Origin: Bacilli bacterium
Lineage (GTDB): Bacteria > Bacillota_I > Bacilli_A > RF39 > UBA660
Assembly: GCA_017459425.1 (NCBI GenBank)
Contig: JAFUCZ010000006.1
Span: 1 to 53,125 of the forward strand
Direction: 5' to 3'
Length of the DNA: 53,125 nt
Shown: one piece after another, positions 41,981 to 50,328 of the stretch
Layout of the letters: every line of letters begins with the position of its first letter
Position numbering within the stretch: the stretch's first letter is position 1
The notes under the pieces: generated by a model
Seen by the model: only the letters and a program-made list of their open reading frames with translations
Told to the model about the DNA's origin: nothing
The model's database searches: none
Made by a program: the position numbers and the translations under genes

Positions 41981-43099
41981 ATGGGAATATATAAATTACC
42001 TAAAAATCAATGGACTAAAGATGGTCGTAAATATAAATATTATTGGAACGAAAAAGATAAGAGTGGAAAATGGAAAAAGAAATTTTCACAAGCATATAAA
42101 ACTAAACTTGATGCAATGAATGCTGAAAGAGAGTTTCTAAATAATAAGGTTGAGTTTGGTGGAGATATGGATATGACATTTGGTACTCTTACTGACCAAT
42201 ATATTGAATCACAAAAAAATAAAGTTCGTAGAAGAACTATGGAAACATATTTAAAGAGAAGAAAATATTTTACTAGTTTTGAAAATGTTAAGTTAAAAGA
42301 TATGGATGGTAATCTATATCATAAATTTCAACAAGAACTATGGGATAAGCCTATTAAATGTTCTAGTAGAAATGATATTCAAAAATTTCTAAAAATTATT
42401 CTTAACTGGGGTATGAAAATGTATGATATTAATTTAATGCGTTTTTATAAAAAAATTGAATTTTTCAAAGATCCAAATGAGATGAAAGAAGAAAAAGATG
42501 TTTATACTTTTGAAGAATTTCAAAAATATATTACTGGTGCTACTAATTTAAATGATAAGACAATGTTTGAAATGTTATATTATTGTGGATTACGTCGTGG
42601 TGAATGTCGTGGACTACAATGGTCTGATATAGACTGGAATAATAAATTAGTATCTATTACAAAACAAGCTAATAGTGTTAAAGATAGTCAAAAATACTAT
42701 GAATTAACACCACCTAAAACTCAAAAGAGTATTAGAACATTACCTCTTACTGATGTTTTATACAATGATTTAGTAAATCTTTATAATGAAAAAAAGAAAT
42801 ACTATGGATTTAATGAAAAATGGTTTATCTTTGGAGAATTAGATCCATTAACATTTGGTATGATGCATAGAATAAATAAACGAATTGCTGAAAGTGCTGA
42901 TATCAGAAGAATACCACTACACTCTTTTAGACATAGTTGTGCATCTCTATTAATAAATACAGGTCAACCAGTAACAACTGTATCTAAGTATTTAGGACAT
43001 GCTAGTACTAAAGAAACATTAGATACTTATGCTCATATGTTTCCAAATAATCTTACTAATGTAAAAAATACCATAGATAATTTAAATCTAGGTATTTAA
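41981..43099 (+). CDS. Tyrosine recombinase (integrase) of the element
   Basis: 372 residues: N-terminal arm-binding domain (YYWNEKDKSGKWKKKFSQAYKT), core-binding helices (about 68-165) and catalytic domain with R206 (GLRRGE), H314-x-x-R317 (HSFRH), H340 (LGHAS) and nucleophile Y350 (DTYAHMF). Tn916/phage-type integrase. GGAGGAACGATAT ribosome site. It lies at the right end, adjacent to arm-like repeats and the att candidate, as usual. Confidence 0.95.
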   Translation: MGIYKLPKNQWTKDGRKYKYYWNEKDKSGKWKKKFSQAYKTKLDAMNAEREFLNNKVEFGGDMDMTFGTLTDQYIESQKNKVRRRTMETYLKRRKYFTSFENVKLKDMDGNLYHKFQQELWDKPIKCSSRNDIQKFLKIILNWGMKMYDINLMRFYKKIEFFKDPNEMKEEKDVYTFEEFQKYITGATNLNDKTMFEMLYYCGLRRGECRGLQWSDIDWNNKLVSITKQANSVKDSQKYYELTPPKTQKSIRTLPLTDVLYNDLVNLYNEKKKYYGFNEKWFIFGELDPLTFGMMHRINKRIAESADIRRIPLHSFRHSCASLLINTGQPVTTVSKYLGHASTKETLDTYAHMFPNNLTNVKNTIDNLNLGI

Positions 43100-43123
43100 A
43101 TAAACTTAAATAAAAAATAAATA

Positions 43124-43168
43124 TGGTATCTGAAAATTGATTTTTGGTATCTGGCTTGGTATCTAGAA
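43124..43168. repeat. GGTATCT repeats, right end
   Basis: Three copies in the same orientation (about 43125, 43146 and 43157), the last two forming GGTATCTGGCTTGGTATCTAGAA, matching 34717-34740. Probable integrase arm sites. Confidence 0.6.
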
Positions 43169-43199
43169 AAATCAATAATCACTGAAAACCCTTATAAAA

Positions 43200-43296
43200 C
43201 AAAAAGTGTTCCCTCTTTCGAGGGAACTTCAGGGGGTTTTGGTTGAGCAAATTCACAATAAATACCGTAAATTTACTCGCGTGAACTATTCACGCT
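43200..43296 (-). ncRNA. Predicted small RNA carrying the element's attachment site (C-rich, 'sRNA-2')
   Basis: From its promoter the RNA should begin with hairpin GCGTGAA-TAG-TTCACGC (43295-43279), continue through a mostly unpaired stretch containing AAAACCCCCTGAAG (about 43240-43227) and end with terminator GTTCCCTC-GAAA-GAGGGAAC (43227-43208) then ACTTTTTG. The attR core (CCCCCTGAAG in RNA sense) is inside it, so the 3' end is donated by the element. No ORF, no family recognised. Confidence 0.65.
43227..43236. repeat. attR candidate core CTTCAGGGGG
   Basis: Identical to 34591-34600; overlaps the predicted small RNA. Confidence 0.5.
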
Positions 43297-43302
43297 AGTA
43301 TA

Positions 43303-43331
43303 ATTATAAAATCATATTTAAAAAAAGTCAA
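43303..43331 (-). promoter_or_regulatory. Promoter of sRNA-2
   Basis: TTGACT (43331-43326), 17-base spacer, perfect TATAAT (43308-43303) on the minus strand, just beyond the recG stop codon and a small stem (TGTAAA/TTTACA). Confidence 0.75.
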
Positions 43332-43355
43332 TCACTTAATGTAAACAAATTTACA

Positions 43356-45332
43356 CTAATCCAAATGTTCTTTAATTACCATATTTAATACATTTGGATA
43401 GTTATTTTTTAATGATGAATTTAAGAAATATGTGCTGTCATCACGAGCTTTTACTAATATAGAAAAATCCTTTTTAATATCTGCTATTTTAAATGACATT
43501 TCACCACTTTGCCTTACGCCAAATAAATCTCCACTACCTCTTAATTTAAAATCTTCTTCACTTATTTTAAACCCATCATTAGTTTTTTCTAATATTTCAA
43601 GGCGCTTAGTTTTATTTTTAGAAACCAATATACAATATGATTGATACTCTCCTCTACCAACTCTTCCTCTTAATTGATGTAGCGCTGATAAACCAAATAA
43701 TTCTGCATCAAAAATAACCATCATTGTAGCATTTGGTACATTAACACCAACTTCTATAACTGTAGTAGAAACAAGTATATCAATTTTTTTATCTTTAAAA
43801 CTCTCCATTATTTCATCTTTTTTATCTTGTTTCATTTTGCCATGTAATGAACCAATCTTATACTTACTTCCAAATGCTTTTTCCATATTATTTGTAATTA
43901 ATTCTATATCTTTTAAATTACTGTTTTCACTTTCTTCTATAAGTGGCGCTATAACATATACCTGATGATTTAGTTTTAATTCTCTATAAATATTTTGTAA
44001 AACTTCTTTAATATTATTTTCTTCCATAACAGTAGTAATTATTTCTTTTCTACCACTTGGAAGCACTTTAATATTACTTACATCCATATCACCATATATA
44101 GTAAGTGCATACGTTCTTGGAATTGGAGTTGCGCTCATATATAAAATATCTGGTGTAATACCTTTGTTTTTTAAAGTTGAACGTTGTTTCACACCAAATC
44201 TATGTTGTTCATCAGTTATTACTAGACCTAAATTGTTGTATTCTACATCATTTGAAAATAATGCATGTGTTCCAACTATTATGTCATATTCTTTATTTTT
44301 AATTTTGCTTAATATTTCTTTTCTTTCTTTTTGTTTTAAACTACTTGTTACAATACAAACATTAATATCAGGAAACAAATTAGTTAATTCATTATAATGT
44401 TGTTTTGCTAGTATTTCAGTTGGTGCCATTAAACAACCTTGATAACCACTTAAATAATTCATATAAAGCGATATAAATGATACTATTGATTTACCACTTC
44501 CTACATCACCTTGTAATAATCTATTCATTTGACTCGGAGAAATAAAGTCATTATATATATCTTTTACCGCATTAACTTGATCAAGCGTTAATTTAAATTT
44601 TAATGAATTAATAAATTCTTTTACTAAATTAAAATCAAAATTTTTCTTTAATCCTAAAGTATTTTTACTATCATTTTGTAAATATTTCATTTTAACCATA
44701 AATAAGAAAAATTCCTCATATTTAAATCTATTTAATGATTTTTTTAACGTTGATAAATTACTTGGATTATGTAATTCAACTAAGCTTTTTTTCTTATCTA
44801 AAAAATTATATTTTGTACTAAACTCACTAGGTATATAATCTATTAATTCAAAATCAGTAGTTATAACTTTATTTATTAAATCCCTTATTTTTTTACTTGT
44901 TATACCATTTACCGTGTGATAAATAGGTTCTATTATTGGTTTATCAGGTAATACTCCAAAACGAATATCAGAAGCTACAATTAAATTATGCTTTTCATCA
45001 TATTTTCCAATAATAATAACATTTGTATTTGGAATAAGTCTATTCTTTAAATAACCTCTATTAAATATACACACATTTATTAATTTATTATTTGTATGTA
45101 ATACAAATTTCATCCTATCTTTTCTATTTCTTAAAAATACAACTGTAGCATAATTTTCTATAACTCCATCTATTATTACTTTATCGTCATGATTTAAAGC
45201 TTTACTTTTTTCTAATATTTCATATCTAAATGGATAAAAATTAATCAAATCCAAAGTAGTATTAATTCCAAGTTTAGATAGATTACTTAATAATTTTGGG
45301 CCTACACCTTTTATTTGTTTTATATCAATCAT
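43356..45332 (-). CDS. recG: ATP-dependent DNA helicase RecG
   Basis: RecG reverses stalled replication forks and branch-migrates Holliday junctions. The N-terminal wedge domain has IKGVGPKLLSNLSKLGI; helicase motifs are LLQGDVGSGKS (I), MAPTEILAKQHY (Ia), ITDEQHRFG (II), MSATPIPRT (III), VIEVGVNVPNAT (V) and QLRGRVGRG (VI). About 658 residues from the start at 45332, chosen because AAAGGAGTAAT precedes this ATG; 19 upstream codons overlap the promoter. Confidence 0.97.
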   Translation of the reverse strand: MIDIKQIKGVGPKLLSNLSKLGINTTLDLINFYPFRYEILEKSKALNHDDKVIIDGVIENYATVVFLRNRKDRMKFVLHTNNKLINVCIFNRGYLKNRLIPNTNVIIIGKYDEKHNLIVASDIRFGVLPDKPIIEPIYHTVNGITSKKIRDLINKVITTDFELIDYIPSEFSTKYNFLDKKKSLVELHNPSNLSTLKKSLNRFKYEEFFLFMVKMKYLQNDSKNTLGLKKNFDFNLVKEFINSLKFKLTLDQVNAVKDIYNDFISPSQMNRLLQGDVGSGKSIVSFISLYMNYLSGYQGCLMAPTEILAKQHYNELTNLFPDINVCIVTSSLKQKERKEILSKIKNKEYDIIVGTHALFSNDVEYNNLGLVITDEQHRFGVKQRSTLKNKGITPDILYMSATPIPRTYALTIYGDMDVSNIKVLPSGRKEIITTVMEENNIKEVLQNIYRELKLNHQVYVIAPLIEESENSNLKDIELITNNMEKAFGSKYKIGSLHGKMKQDKKDEIMESFKDKKIDILVSTTVIEVGVNVPNATMMVIFDAELFGLSALHQLRGRVGRGEYQSYCILVSKNKTKRLEILEKTNDGFKISEEDFKLRGSGDLFGVRQSGEMSFKIADIKKDFSILVKARDDSTYFLNSSLKNNYPNVLNMVIKEHLD

Positions 45333-45360
45333 ATTACTCCTTTCATACCATAACAAATAC

Positions 45361-45389
45361 AATATAACAAACTTATGTTTGCATGTCAA
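45361..45389 (-). promoter_or_regulatory. Promoter of recG
   Basis: TTGACA (45389-45384), 17-base spacer, TATATT (45366-45361), about 29 bases upstream of the start codon. Confidence 0.8.
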
Positions 45390-45404
45390 TTATTTTTTTA
45401 CAAA

Positions 45405-45434
45405 TAATTAAAAAATGCTTGACAAATCAAGCAT
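45405..45434 (-). terminator. Terminator overlapping the sRNA-1 promoter
   Basis: TGCTTGA-TTTG-TCAAGCA on the minus strand (about 45433-45416) followed by T6. It would stop the transcript of the 386-residue gene. The same palindrome holds the plus-strand -35 box TTGACA. Confidence 0.7.
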
Positions 45435-45447
45435 AATCGATTATTAT
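45419..45447 (+). promoter_or_regulatory. Consensus promoter of sRNA-1
   Basis: Plus strand TTGACA (45419-45424), 17-base spacer, TATTAT (45442-45447). No plus-strand ORF follows, only a structured RNA with a terminator. Confidence 0.8.
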
Positions 45448-45453
45448 AGAAAG

Positions 45454-45551
45454 CACCAATTCGAAATTAGGCGAATTGGAAGCTAGTATCACACTAGCCA
45501 ACCCCTTTTTATTCTTTTATGAACTGTTCTCAGGGGGACAGTTCTTTTTTT
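45454..45551 (+). ncRNA. Predicted small RNA (C-rich, 'sRNA-1')
   Basis: About 98 bases: hairpin CCAATTCG/CGAATTGG (45456-45479), hairpin GCTAGT/ACTAGC (45482-45498), single-stranded CAACCCCTTTTT (45499-45510), then terminator GAACTGT/ACAGTTC (45521-45544) with T7. The terminator loop CTCAGGGGG could pair with the CCCC as a pseudoknot. No ORF or known RNA family recognised; the unpaired CCCC recalls RsaE-type Gram-positive sRNAs that bind ribosome sites. Confidence 0.72.
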
Positions 45552-46710
45552 ATTTAAAAATTTGTATTATATCAAGTGCTTTATAAGAATCAAAGTTTCT
45601 TTTTTCAATACCAAAATATGCATATATAAAAGGTATCAATTTATTTATTTCTTTATCTTTTATATGATGAACTAACTTAATTGAATCAGAAGAATCATTT
45701 TCTTTATCAATTATATATGATATATAAGCAGCAATATCTTCATTTAAAATAAATCCCTTTACTTCACCATGTTTATATTTATAAAGTAAACTTAACAATC
45801 TATTCACTTGCAACTTTATATACATTCTTAAATTATTATTCATAGTTATAAATAAACCATCATATGTATAGCTTTTATTTATTTCATCATATTCATAATC
45901 TAATACTTCATATTTAATATTATACGAATCAATAAATGTATCTAAAACATTAGTATTATTTAAAACACAATTAATTCCAGTTATAACAGCATTATTCATG
46001 AAATGCTCTTTATCAGTTAAATTATCAGTTATCTTACTATCTAAATATTTTTTTAAATGTTTTACTGTAAATATTTCACTATTAATATTATTCATACAAA
46101 AATTTGAATATTCAGATAGTATTTTGCACAAATGATATTGATAACTCATACCATATGTATCTCTAGCTATTCCAATTTTATTTATTGTTGGAATAAATGG
46201 ATTTAAATCAATTAAACTATCTATATTTTTACAAAAATCAATTAATTTAATTGCATCCTTTTTATAAAATAATCTAATTATAAATCCATCTAGTCTTTTA
46301 GTTTTTGATATTTTAGCAATAAAAGGTATTTTTTCATTAAATAAAAATTCAAATATTTTTTTAGAACCTGAAACAATACCTTTACTTTCAAGTGGTATAT
46401 AAAGTTTTATATTATCTCGTGCACCCGTTTTTACAGTGTTCGTATACCCTACTTCAATTCGCTTATAATTTGAATTATTACTAAAGTAATAATATAAATC
46501 ATTATCAAGATCTTTTAATTGTCTATTATCTTCATAACTTCTTAAATAAATTTCAGGGTAGTCACATATATCATAGAATAATGTTTCATCATACGTATTA
46601 AAACCTTTAACTTTATTTATATAACTATATAATTCATCTTGTGTAATTATTCGATTATTTCTTGCACAAAAATCATATAGCTTAGTTAAAAACAATTCTA
46701 TTTCATTCAT
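45550..46710 (-). CDS. Hypothetical protein, 386 residues (weak HopA1-like hint)
   Basis: Cytoplasmic, no membrane segments. Tyr/Asn/Ile-rich. Segments IKLYIPLESKGIVSGSKKIFEFL, IPFIAKISKTKRLDGFIIRLF and NKIGIARDTYGMSYQYHLCKIL resemble in order the K-x-Y-I, lKv...R.D.ivlY and GigvA..P...S..~R motifs that I associate with HopA1-type proteins, some of which act in peptide phosphorylation or elimination. The resemblance is by eye and weak. The gene overlaps the upstream 43-residue ORF by eight bases, so the two are co-translated. Confidence 0.65.
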   Translation of the reverse strand: MNEIELFLTKLYDFCARNNRIITQDELYSYINKVKGFNTYDETLFYDICDYPEIYLRSYEDNRQLKDLDNDLYYYFSNNSNYKRIEVGYTNTVKTGARDNIKLYIPLESKGIVSGSKKIFEFLFNEKIPFIAKISKTKRLDGFIIRLFYKKDAIKLIDFCKNIDSLIDLNPFIPTINKIGIARDTYGMSYQYHLCKILSEYSNFCMNNINSEIFTVKHLKKYLDSKITDNLTDKEHFMNNAVITGINCVLNNTNVLDTFIDSYNIKYEVLDYEYDEINKSYTYDGLFITMNNNLRMYIKLQVNRLLSLLYKYKHGEVKGFILNEDIAAYISYIIDKENDSSDSIKLVHHIKDKEINKLIPFIYAYFGIEKRNFDSYKALDIIQIFK

Positions 46711-46834
46711 CTTTTTTTTCTATATCGTATGATTCAAACGGATCAATTTCATTTTTCAAAGTAAGAGAATCTTTATTAGTAGTTTCAAGCTCAACTTCGA
46801 TAATTTCTCTTATATCTTCATATTCTATATTCAT
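46703..46834 (-). CDS. Small acidic ORF, 43 residues
   Basis: Begins at the ATG at 46834 after AGGTGGTAGT and ends in a TGA that overlaps the next gene's start (ATGAATGA). The product MNIEYEDIREIIEVELET... is strongly acidic, with no signal peptide or double-glycine leader. The tight overlap argues that it is real. It could be a partner or inhibitor of the 386-residue protein, or a translational coupling element. Confidence 0.6.
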   Translation of the reverse strand: MNIEYEDIREIIEVELETTNKDSLTLKNEIDPFESYDIEKKDE

Positions 46835-46860
46835 ACTACCACCTATTTTAAGTATACAAC

Positions 46861-46888
46861 AAAATAATGGTTTTTTAAACCATTATTT
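46861..46888 (-). terminator. Terminator of nifJ
   Basis: AATAATGGTTT/AAACCATTATT stem (46863-46887) overlapping the stop codon; the minus strand ends in TTATTTTGTT. Confidence 0.7.
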
Positions 46889-49800
46889 TTCTAAACTTTC
46901 ATAATATTTATATCTTCTAATAGCATTTTCTTTATTTTCTTTAAGCAAATCACTTGATTCTTCTTTATTTATTTTTTCTAACATTGAATATCTTGTTTGA
47001 CTATTTAAAAACTCCTCATATAAATCAAAATCAACATTTTTACTATCTAAAGTAAATGTATCAGCATCAGGATTATATCTAAATATAGGATAATATCCAC
47101 ATTTTGTAGCAACTTTTTGTAAGTCTAAACTACAATTCATTCCACCTTTTATACCATGTGAAATACATGGTGAATAAGCTATTATAATTGATGGACCATT
47201 ATGATTATCAGCTTCTTTAAATGCTTTTAAAACTTGATTCATATTAGCGCCTAAATTAACTTGGGCTACATAAGCATTTGGATAAGAAAGCGCTATACGA
47301 GCTAAATCCTTTTTAGGAGTTTTTTTACCGTGAGAAGCAAATAATGCAATCGCTCCTTCTCCAGTTGATTTAGAAGCCTGACCACCAGTATTAGAATAAA
47401 CTTGCGTATCAAGTACTAATATATTTATATTGTCATTACTTGATAATACGTGATCTATACCACTAAATCCAATATCATATGCCCATCCATCTCCACCAAT
47501 TAACCAAATAGATTCTTTAACTAAATAATCTTTGTATTTTTCTAAATCTTTATATTTATTGAAATCTATTTTTTCTTTTATTTCTTTTGTAATTTCATAA
47601 TTATCATAATTTTTTATCCATTCATCAAACATTTCATCATCATATGTAAGCATTATATTTTTAATTCTATTTTTGATACTTTTATGAGCTTGTAATATAC
47701 CATAACCAAATTCTGCATTATCTTCAAATAATGATGATGCCCATGGCAAATTATAAGGTAAGCTTGGTAAACTTCCACCGTATATAGAAGAACAACCTGT
47801 AGCGTTAGCAATTATTATTCTATCTTTAAATATTTGTGAAAGAAGTTTTATATACGCTACTTCACCACATCCAGCACATGCACCTGGAAATTCAAAATTT
47901 GGTTTTATAAATTGTGTATCTTTAATAGTATTAGTATTACCTTTATCTGAAATAGAATTATTTAAATAATCAAATATTTCTTGCTCTTTATTTTTTAATG
48001 ACGTATTAATATCTTCTTCAATCAAAGCTTTCATATCTTTTTTACCTGGACAAGTTTTAATGCATAAACCACAGCCTGTACAATCTTTAATAGATATTCC
48101 TACAGCAAAATACATATCTTTTTTACCTATTGCTTCAACACATCTATTTTTTATTATATCAGGTGCTTTATCATATTCTTCTTTATTAAGTAAAAATGTT
48201 CTAATTACTCCATGAGGACAAACAAAAGCACATTGATTACAATTAATACAATTACTATTAATCCAGTTTGGAACTACATCAGTACTTGATCGTTTTTCTA
48301 ATTTTGATGTACCTCCATTATATGTTCCATCTTTTGAATTTAAAAATGCAGATACTGGTAATTCATTACCACGTCTTTCAAACATTTCTTCAATTATTGA
48401 TTTAGAATTATTTTCTTTATTAACTGTACTTACTTCTTTTAATTTTACTTCTTTTAAAAATTGGTCAACTGCATGAATTGCTGTAATATTAGCTTTTACT
48501 ACTAATTCACCTTTTTTAAAGAATTTTTTACTAATATATTTTTCTAATTCAGAATAAATTTGTTCTTCAGTAAGAGTATTCATAGAAAGTAATATTGCCA
48601 CTTCCATAATCATACTTATTTTATTTCCAAGATTATTTTTTTTAGCCAAGTTATATGCATCGATTGTATAAAACTTTATATTCTTTTTATTTATTATATC
48701 AATTACATTATTAGGAAGTGTTTTATTTAATTCATCTTCATTTAATGATGTATTTAAAATAAATGTTCCATTTTTTTCAATATTAGAAATGCAATCAAAT
48801 GAATTTAAATATGATTCTTTTGACACAACTACTAAACTTGGATTTTCCACATAATAAGTTGATCTAATTGGTTCATTTGAAACTCTTAAATGACTTATTG
48901 TAACCCCACCAGATTTTTTAGAATCATATTGAAAATATCCTTGTACGTTTGATGGTGTGTTATCACCAATCAATTTAATAATTGATTTAGAAGCACTAAC
49001 CATTCCATCACTTCCATATCCGTAAAATAGCATTTCTTTTGAAGAATTTATTTTACCAATATGTATTTTTGGTAAACTTAAATTAGTTACATCATCTATT
49101 ATTCCAATCGTAAAATTATTTTTTAAATTGTTTTCTAACATATCATATACTGAACATATATCTTCTGGAGTAGTATCTTTACTAGATAAACCATATCTTC
49201 CACCAACAACATTTATATTACCTAATATAGATTTAACATCTAAATAAAGTGGTTCTCCACTACTACCAAATTCCTTAGTACGATCTAAAACTGCTACATT
49301 TTTAACAGTATCAGGTATAACACTTTTTAAATAACTACTAGAAAATGGTCTATATAAATGAACTTCTACAAGTCCAACTTTTTTATTTTGTTTAATTAAA
49401 TAATCTATTGTTTCTTTTATAGTTTCACAAACTGATCCCATAGCAATAATTATCGACTCTGCATCAGGTGATCCATAATAATTAAACGGATGATAATCAG
49501 TACCATATTCTTTGTTTAATTTTTCCATATATTCATTTACTACATCAGGCACTTCTTCATAATATTTATTTCTTACCTCTGTTGCTTGAAAATATATGTC
49601 ATCATTTTGAGCAGTTCCACGAGTTACTTTTTTATCAATAGTAAGTGCTCTCTTTCTAAACTTATCTACCGCATCAAAATCAACTAGCTTTTTCCAGTCA
49701 TCTAACTCTAATACATCTATTTTATCAATTTCATGACTTGTTCTAAATCCATCAAAAAAATGCATAAAAGGAATACTAGATTTTATACTAGATAAATGTG

Positions 49801-50263
49801 CCACACCAGATAAATAAGCACAATCTTGAACATTAGAAGATGCTAGCATGCAAAAACCTGTACTACGTGTAGCATATATATCTTGATGATCACCAAAAAT
49901 ACTAAGTGCATGAGTAGATAAACTACGTGCAGCAACATGCATAACACACGGTAACATTTCACCTGCCATCTTATACATATTAGGAATCATTAAAAGTAAG
50001 CCTTGACTTGCAGTAAAAGTAGATGCTAAAACACCCCCTTGTAAAGAACCATGAATAAGACCTGCTGCTCCTGCTTCACTTTGCATTTCAACTACCTTTA
50101 CTGTATCATTAAATATATTTAATCTTCCACTATTACCCCATTCATCCATATGTTCTGCCATTGGACTAGATGGTGTTATCGGATAAATTCCTGCTAATTC
50201 TGTAAAAAAGTATGAAGTATAACTACATGCTTCATTCCCATCAATTGTCATTTGTTTTTTCAT
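46883..50263 (-). CDS. nifJ: Pyruvate:ferredoxin (flavodoxin) oxidoreductase
   Basis: Single-chain PFOR, 1126 residues: converts pyruvate and CoA to acetyl-CoA, CO2 and reduced ferredoxin. The N-terminal part has YPITPSSPMAEHMDEW; two 4Fe-4S motifs lie near 676 (CINCNQCAFVCPHG) and 728 (CTGCGLCIKTCPG). The C-terminal part has ACAGCGE (near 795) and the TPP-binding GGDGWAYDIGFSG (near 925), then NTGGQASKST. It is oxygen sensitive, implying anaerobic fermentation. Monocistronic, between terminators. Confidence 0.97.
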   Translation of the reverse strand: MKKQMTIDGNEACSYTSYFFTELAGIYPITPSSPMAEHMDEWGNSGRLNIFNDTVKVVEMQSEAGAAGLIHGSLQGGVLASTFTASQGLLLMIPNMYKMAGEMLPCVMHVAARSLSTHALSIFGDHQDIYATRSTGFCMLASSNVQDCAYLSGVAHLSSIKSSIPFMHFFDGFRTSHEIDKIDVLELDDWKKLVDFDAVDKFRKRALTIDKKVTRGTAQNDDIYFQATEVRNKYYEEVPDVVNEYMEKLNKEYGTDYHPFNYYGSPDAESIIIAMGSVCETIKETIDYLIKQNKKVGLVEVHLYRPFSSSYLKSVIPDTVKNVAVLDRTKEFGSSGEPLYLDVKSILGNINVVGGRYGLSSKDTTPEDICSVYDMLENNLKNNFTIGIIDDVTNLSLPKIHIGKINSSKEMLFYGYGSDGMVSASKSIIKLIGDNTPSNVQGYFQYDSKKSGGVTISHLRVSNEPIRSTYYVENPSLVVVSKESYLNSFDCISNIEKNGTFILNTSLNEDELNKTLPNNVIDIINKKNIKFYTIDAYNLAKKNNLGNKISMIMEVAILLSMNTLTEEQIYSELEKYISKKFFKKGELVVKANITAIHAVDQFLKEVKLKEVSTVNKENNSKSIIEEMFERRGNELPVSAFLNSKDGTYNGGTSKLEKRSSTDVVPNWINSNCINCNQCAFVCPHGVIRTFLLNKEEYDKAPDIIKNRCVEAIGKKDMYFAVGISIKDCTGCGLCIKTCPGKKDMKALIEEDINTSLKNKEQEIFDYLNNSISDKGNTNTIKDTQFIKPNFEFPGACAGCGEVAYIKLLSQIFKDRIIIANATGCSSIYGGSLPSLPYNLPWASSLFEDNAEFGYGILQAHKSIKNRIKNIMLTYDDEMFDEWIKNYDNYEITKEIKEKIDFNKYKDLEKYKDYLVKESIWLIGGDGWAYDIGFSGIDHVLSSNDNINILVLDTQVYSNTGGQASKSTGEGAIALFASHGKKTPKKDLARIALSYPNAYVAQVNLGANMNQVLKAFKEADNHNGPSIIIAYSPCISHGIKGGMNCSLDLQKVATKCGYYPIFRYNPDADTFTLDSKNVDFDLYEEFLNSQTRYSMLEKINKEESSDLLKENKENAIRRYKYYESLEK

Positions 50264-50291
50264 AAGTCACCTCAATCTACATATATTATAT

Positions 50292-50328
50292 CAAAAATAA
50301 ATAAAGATAGTAGCGTAAAACTACTATT
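50292..50328 (-). terminator. Terminator of the uppS unit
   Basis: GATAGTAG (50306-50313) and CTACTATT (50321-50328) form a stem; the minus strand continues TTTATTTATTTTTG. Confidence 0.6.

Larger units (their letters stand above)
34591..43236. mobile_element. Integrative mobilizable element (IME), about 8.6 kb
   Basis: Bounded by candidate core CTTCAGGGGG at 34591-34600 and 43227-43236. It contains a tyrosine integrase at the right end, MobV relaxase, RepA-like ATPase, two small DNA-binding-type proteins, a divergent XRE regulator, and minus-strand cargo (ABC-F, P-loop kinase, DUF3644). It is the only plus-strand protein block of the window. No conjugation machinery, so transfer would need a helper. 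Exact ends are inferred from the repeat. Confidence 0.8.

Noticed and set aside
43200-43227. The GTTCCCTC/GAGGGAAC stem as terminator of the plus-strand integrase
   Set aside because: On the plus strand it is followed by TTCAGGGGG, not a T-run; on the minus strand it is followed by ACTTTTTGTTTT, so it fits the sRNA better.
43356-45389. Longer recG start at 45389 and longer parE start at 9262
   Set aside because: The added N-terminal residues are not conserved, overlap clear promoter elements or lack a ribosome site, whereas the inner ATGs have good ribosome sites.
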